This document shows positions 4,966 to 7,266 of a stretch of 7,266 nt of DNA, in pieces. Positions within the stretch are counted from its first letter, which is position 1. Each line of letters begins with the position of its first letter. Source of the DNA: an uncultured beta proteobacterium (GTDB lineage Bacteria > Pseudomonadota > Gammaproteobacteria > Burkholderiales > Burkholderiaceae_C). The notes under the pieces are model-generated. The model had not been told where the DNA came from, made no database searches, and saw only the letters and a list, made by a program, of their open reading frames with translations. The DNA is taken from the NCBI GenBank assembly GCA_903928325.1, contig CAIYQF010000378.1, positions 1-7,266 of the forward strand, read 5' to 3'. Made by a program: the position numbers and the translations under genes.

Positions 4966-6366
4966 ATGCCCGCATCTTCGCCGCCATCGTCTGCTTCACC
5001 GCCCGCCCCAGCGGCCAAACCCACCTGGCTGCAAACCCTCCAGGTCTACCGCGAGCCCGCGTCGCTGCGCATGCTGTCGCTGGGGTTTTCCGCCGGGCTG
5101 CCGCTGCTCCTGGTATTTGGCACCCTGAGTTTTTGGTTGCGCGAGGCGGGTATTGACCGCACCACGATTGGGTTTTTGAGCTGGGTGGGCTTGGCCTACG
5201 GCTTCAAATGGGTCTGGTCACCACTGGTGGACCGCATGCCGATTCCGCTACTCACCCATGCACTGGGGCGTAGGCGCAGTTGGTTGCTGGCCTCGCAGGC
5301 GGTGATCATGCTTGCGCTGGTGTGTATGGCGCTCACCGACCCGCAGGTGGCGCTCTCGCCCATGGTGTGGTGCGCGGTGGCGGTGGCGGTGGGCTCGGCC
5401 ACCCAAGACATTGCGCTGGACGCTTTTCGCATTGAGTCGGCCGATACCAAACACCAGGCCGCACTGGCGGCCACCTACCAGACCGGCTACCGCTTGGCCA
5501 TGATTTGGTCAGGCGCCGGGGCCCTGTGGGTTGCGGCGCGCGCGGAGGTGCCCAGCACGCTTGCGGGCGCCGCTGTGCCCTACCAACACGGCCCCTGGCA
5601 AACCGCCTACCTGGTGATGGCGCTGAGCATGCTGCCCGGCGTACTGACCGTGCTGTTTTCCACCGAGCCAGTGCCCGCTGCCTTGGCGCCGTCGGGCAAC
5701 CTGCGCGAGTGGCTGCAGGGCGCGCTGCTGGCGCCATTTGCCGATTTTTTTCGGCGCTACCGCTGGCATGCGGCACTGATCTTGGCGCTGATTGCCACCT
5801 ACCGCATCAGCGACGTGGTGATGGGCATCATGGCCAACCCCTTTTATGTGGACATGGGCTTTAGCAAGGACGAGGTGGCGGCGGTCACCAAGGTCTATGG
5901 CGTAGTCATGACGCTGGTCGGCGCGTTTGTAGGTGGCGCCATGGCGCTGCGCATGGGCGTGATGCGGGTGCTGATGCTGGGGGCCATCCTCAGCGCCGCC
6001 AGCAACCTGCTGTTTGCCTGGCTGAGCACGCGTGGACACGACGTGAACGCGCTGATTTGGGTGGTGTCGGCAGACAACTTGGCCGGGGGCATCGCGTCCT
6101 CCGCTTTTATCGCCTACCTGTCTTCGCTGACCAATGTCCAGTACTCGGCCACCCAATATGCTTTGTTCAGCTCCATGATGTTGCTGCTGCCCAAGTTTGT
6201 TGCCGGGTTTTCGGGCAAGTACGTCGACGCCTTTGGCTACGCCGACTTTTTCACCGCCACCGCATGGCTGGGGCTTCCGGTATTGCTGCTGGTGTGGCTG
6301 GCCGGCCACGTGCATGCCGCACCGGATCGCCAGCCTGATGCCCTCACCAGAGGGCCCGCGCCCTGA
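4966..6366 (+). CDS. ampG: AmpG-family MFS muropeptide permease
   Basis: The 466-residue integral membrane protein starts with a Pro/Ser/Ala-rich cytoplasmic tail of about 20 residues. Seen: LRMLSLGFSAGLPLLLVFGTLSFWLREAG (described in parts: residues 34-62, first helix), SWVGLAYGFKWVWSPLVDR (72-90), loop LGRRRSWLL (100-108, the MFS basic loop between helices 2 and 3), SATQDIALDAFRIE (144-157) in helix 4-5, and about twelve to fourteen hydrophobic segments to residue 447, followed by a polar tail. Family knowledge: AmpG imports GlcNAc-anhydroMurNAc peptides from the periplasm to the cytoplasm in peptidoglycan recycling and thereby influences AmpR-controlled beta-lactamase. Distant AmpG-like proteins may carry other cargo, so the symbol is a family-level assignment. 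The ATG at 4966 is the only upstream Met that keeps the first helix. The gene is divergent from the M48 peptidase, and 77 bp separate it from the downstream regulator. Confidence 0.85.
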   Translation: MPASSPPSSASPPAPAAKPTWLQTLQVYREPASLRMLSLGFSAGLPLLLVFGTLSFWLREAGIDRTTIGFLSWVGLAYGFKWVWSPLVDRMPIPLLTHALGRRRSWLLASQAVIMLALVCMALTDPQVALSPMVWCAVAVAVGSATQDIALDAFRIESADTKHQAALAATYQTGYRLAMIWSGAGALWVAARAEVPSTLAGAAVPYQHGPWQTAYLVMALSMLPGVLTVLFSTEPVPAALAPSGNLREWLQGALLAPFADFFRRYRWHAALILALIATYRISDVVMGIMANPFYVDMGFSKDEVAAVTKVYGVVMTLVGAFVGGAMALRMGVMRVLMLGAILSAASNLLFAWLSTRGHDVNALIWVVSADNLAGGIASSAFIAYLSSLTNVQYSATQYALFSSMMLLLPKFVAGFSGKYVDAFGYADFFTATAWLGLPVLLLVWLAGHVHAAPDRQPDALTRGPAP

Positions 6367-6422
6367 TGGGCAGGTTTACCCAACTTTACTGCTGCTTCAA
6401 GCCGCCGGCACACGGCGCCCAC

Positions 6423-6441
6423 GCCCAGGGCTAGACTGGGC
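6423..6441 (+). promoter_or_regulatory. Stem-loop immediately before the response-regulator start codon
   Basis: GCCCAG (6423-6428) and CTGGGC (6436-6441) can form a 6-bp GC-rich stem with a 7-nt loop GGCTAGA, ending 2 nt before the ATG at 6444. In an mRNA it would cover the place where a ribosome binding site should be; no Shine-Dalgarno sequence is visible there. TAGACT (6432-6437) is a weak -10 match that would put a transcription start at about 6444. Whether this is a DNA-binding palindrome, a translation-limiting hairpin or chance is open. Confidence 0.25.
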
Positions 6442-6443
6442 CC

Positions 6444-7169
6444 ATGCGCCACAAGCTTTTGATGATCGAAGACGATGCCCGCCTTGCCAATATGGTGGGC
6501 GAGTACCTGGAACAAAACGGCTTTTCCGTCGACCGGATGGCCGATGGCACCAGTGGCTTGGCGCGCCTTGCGCAGCCTGTGGCAGGGGTCAGCGCACCAG
6601 ACTTGGTGATCTTGGACCTGATGTTGCCCGACATAGACGGCCTGGAAGTTTGTCGGCGTATACGCGCCCTCAACAGCGCAGCCGCACACACGCCAATCTT
6701 GATGCTCACTGCCAAGGGCGACCCGATGGACCGCATCATCGGGCTCGAGCTCGGCGCCGACGACTACCTGCCCAAACCGTTTGAGCCGCGAGAGTTGCTG
6801 GCACGCATCCGCGCCGTCCTGCGCCGCCACGACGAGTCCACGCAAGACGATGAGGGCGAAAAAACCCTGCGCTTTGGCAGCCTGGAGATCGACCGCAATG
6901 GGCGACGCGTGTCGGTTGCGGGTGCGCCGTGCGAACTCACCTCGTACCAATTTGACCTCTTGGTGGCCTTGGCCGAGCGCGCAGGCCGGGTGCTTACGCG
7001 TGACCAGATCATGGAGGCGGTGCGCGGACGCGAGCTTGAAGCCTTTGACCGATCGATTGATGTGCACATGGGCCGCATTCGCGCGGCCATCGAGACCGAT
7101 GTCAAAACACCGAAACGTATATTGACGGTGCGCGGGGTCGGCTACGTGTTTGCCCGCCAGCAAAACTAG
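6444..7169 (+). CDS. OmpR/PhoB-family response regulator
   Basis: The 241-residue cytoplasmic DNA-binding regulator belongs to a two-component system. Seen: an N-terminal receiver domain (about 4-125) with acidic Asp10/Asp11, phospho-acceptor Asp58 in LVILDLMLPDIDG, Thr89 in LMLTAKG and Lys111 in LPKPFEPREL; a Asp/Glu-rich linker (about 130-140); and a C-terminal winged-helix domain (about 142-238) with LTSYQFDLLVAL, the recognition region FDRSIDVHMGRIR and the closing hairpin ILTVRGVGYVF. The DNA-binding half most resembles the RstA/CpxR subgroup (FDR-x-ID-x-H). All residues needed for phosphorylation are present. Inferred: phosphorylation by the histidine kinase that starts 13 bp downstream, with both cotranscribed. 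The target genes cannot be told; the adjacent permease is a reasonable candidate. The start is ATG 6444, giving a normal receiver N-terminus, although no clear Shine-Dalgarno precedes it. Confidence 0.92.
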   Translation: MRHKLLMIEDDARLANMVGEYLEQNGFSVDRMADGTSGLARLAQPVAGVSAPDLVILDLMLPDIDGLEVCRRIRALNSAAAHTPILMLTAKGDPMDRIIGLELGADDYLPKPFEPRELLARIRAVLRRHDESTQDDEGEKTLRFGSLEIDRNGRRVSVAGAPCELTSYQFDLLVALAERAGRVLTRDQIMEAVRGRELEAFDRSIDVHMGRIRAAIETDVKTPKRILTVRGVGYVFARQQN

Positions 7170-7182
7170 GCGCCCGCCCGGC

Positions 7183-7266
7183 ATGTTTTTCCAAAAGCTG
7201 TACGTTCGGATTTGGCTGGCCGTGGTGCTAGCGGTGGCCGTTTTGACCTTTTTGGTGGGCGCGGCC
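7183..7266 (+). CDS. Sensor histidine kinase, N-terminal fragment
   Basis: The first 28 codons are present before the window ends. Seen: MFFQKLYVRIWLAVV then a hydrophobic stretch to GAA, a short basic-aromatic N-tail and first transmembrane helix (about residues 9-28) typical of HAMP-containing membrane kinases. It begins 13 bp after the response-regulator stop, in the same direction. The position as regulator's partner carries most of the assignment, because no kinase motif (H-box, N, G boxes) lies inside the window. AGG at the regulator's stop codon (7168-7170) is 12 nt from the ATG and is at best a weak ribosome binding site; translational coupling is possible. Confidence 0.75.
   Translation, partial: MFFQKLYVRIWLAVVLAVAVLTFLVGAA

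Noticed and set aside
4919..4999. N-terminal extension of the M48 peptidase to an ATG at 4999
   Set aside because: It would overlap the start of the divergent permease and place 27 polar residues before the signal peptide. ATG 4918 has a suitable GAGGG upstream.
3926..5128. Long plus-strand open frame (400 codons) across the M48 gene and into the permease
   Set aside because: It is antisense to a clear metallopeptidase with HEIAH and ESEAD motifs and then overlaps the permease in another frame. Its translation has no recognisable motifs. It is a product of high GC.
5509..6315. Minus-strand open frame of 268 codons opposite the permease
   Set aside because: Gln/His/Arg-rich shadow translation of a membrane protein gene; no motifs.
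6351..6364. AGGGC-CCGC-GCCCT stem at the permease stop codon as a terminator
   Set aside because: The stem is only 5 bp, overlaps the end of the coding region and lacks a following T-run; likely chance in GC-rich DNA.
6237..7184. Minus-strand open frame of 315 codons opposite the response regulator
   Set aside because: Antisense to an intact regulator with all phosphorylation residues; no supporting motifs.

Overview
The window looks like ordinary chromosomal DNA of a GC-rich betaproteobacterium. The protein styles point to Burkholderiales, probably Comamonadaceae: an AmpG-type permease with LGRRRSWLL and ATQDIALDAFRIE motifs, a sensor kinase beginning MFFQKLYVRIWL, and DhlA-like dehalogenase sequences. 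This placement is inference from protein style only. I see no RNA genes, mobile elements, CRISPR arrays or phage genes.

Layout. Positions 1-4918 are read entirely on the minus strand and positions 4966-7266 entirely on the plus strand, with a 47-bp divergent promoter region between them. Minus-strand genes from left to right: the N-terminal part of a lipoprotein-type alkyl/aryl-sulfatase (metallo-beta-lactamase fold, cut by the left edge); a METTL-like class I SAM-dependent methyltransferase; a secreted Sel1-repeat protein with a C-terminal NTF2-like domain of the Cds6 type; a haloalkane dehalogenase of the DhlA-like subfamily with a complete catalytic pentad; and an exported M48 zinc metallopeptidase. 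Plus-strand genes: an AmpG-family MFS permease, then an OmpR/PhoB-type response regulator and the first 28 codons of its partner histidine kinase, cut by the right edge.

How the genes may work together. Two hydrolases (alkylsulfatase and dehalogenase) suggest scavenging or detoxification of sulfated or halogenated organic compounds. The M48 peptidase, the AmpG-like muropeptide permease, the Sel1/Cds6-type protein and the two-component system suggest cell-envelope upkeep and sensing. The two themes are interleaved rather than forming one clear operon: most intergenic gaps are 47-150 bp, and only the regulator-kinase pair (13 bp apart) is clearly co-transcribed.

Most notable non-coding and structural signals: a TetR-operator-like inverted repeat (ACATACA-N4-TGTATGT inside a GCGTTA/TAACGC pair) upstream of the dehalogenase; a higher-order repeat inside the Sel1 gene, where a 324-bp three-unit module has been tandemly copied; and a shared AT-rich box between the peptidase and the permease that reads as a -10 element on both strands and would make the permease mRNA leaderless. 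I found no convincing new defence or mobile system.
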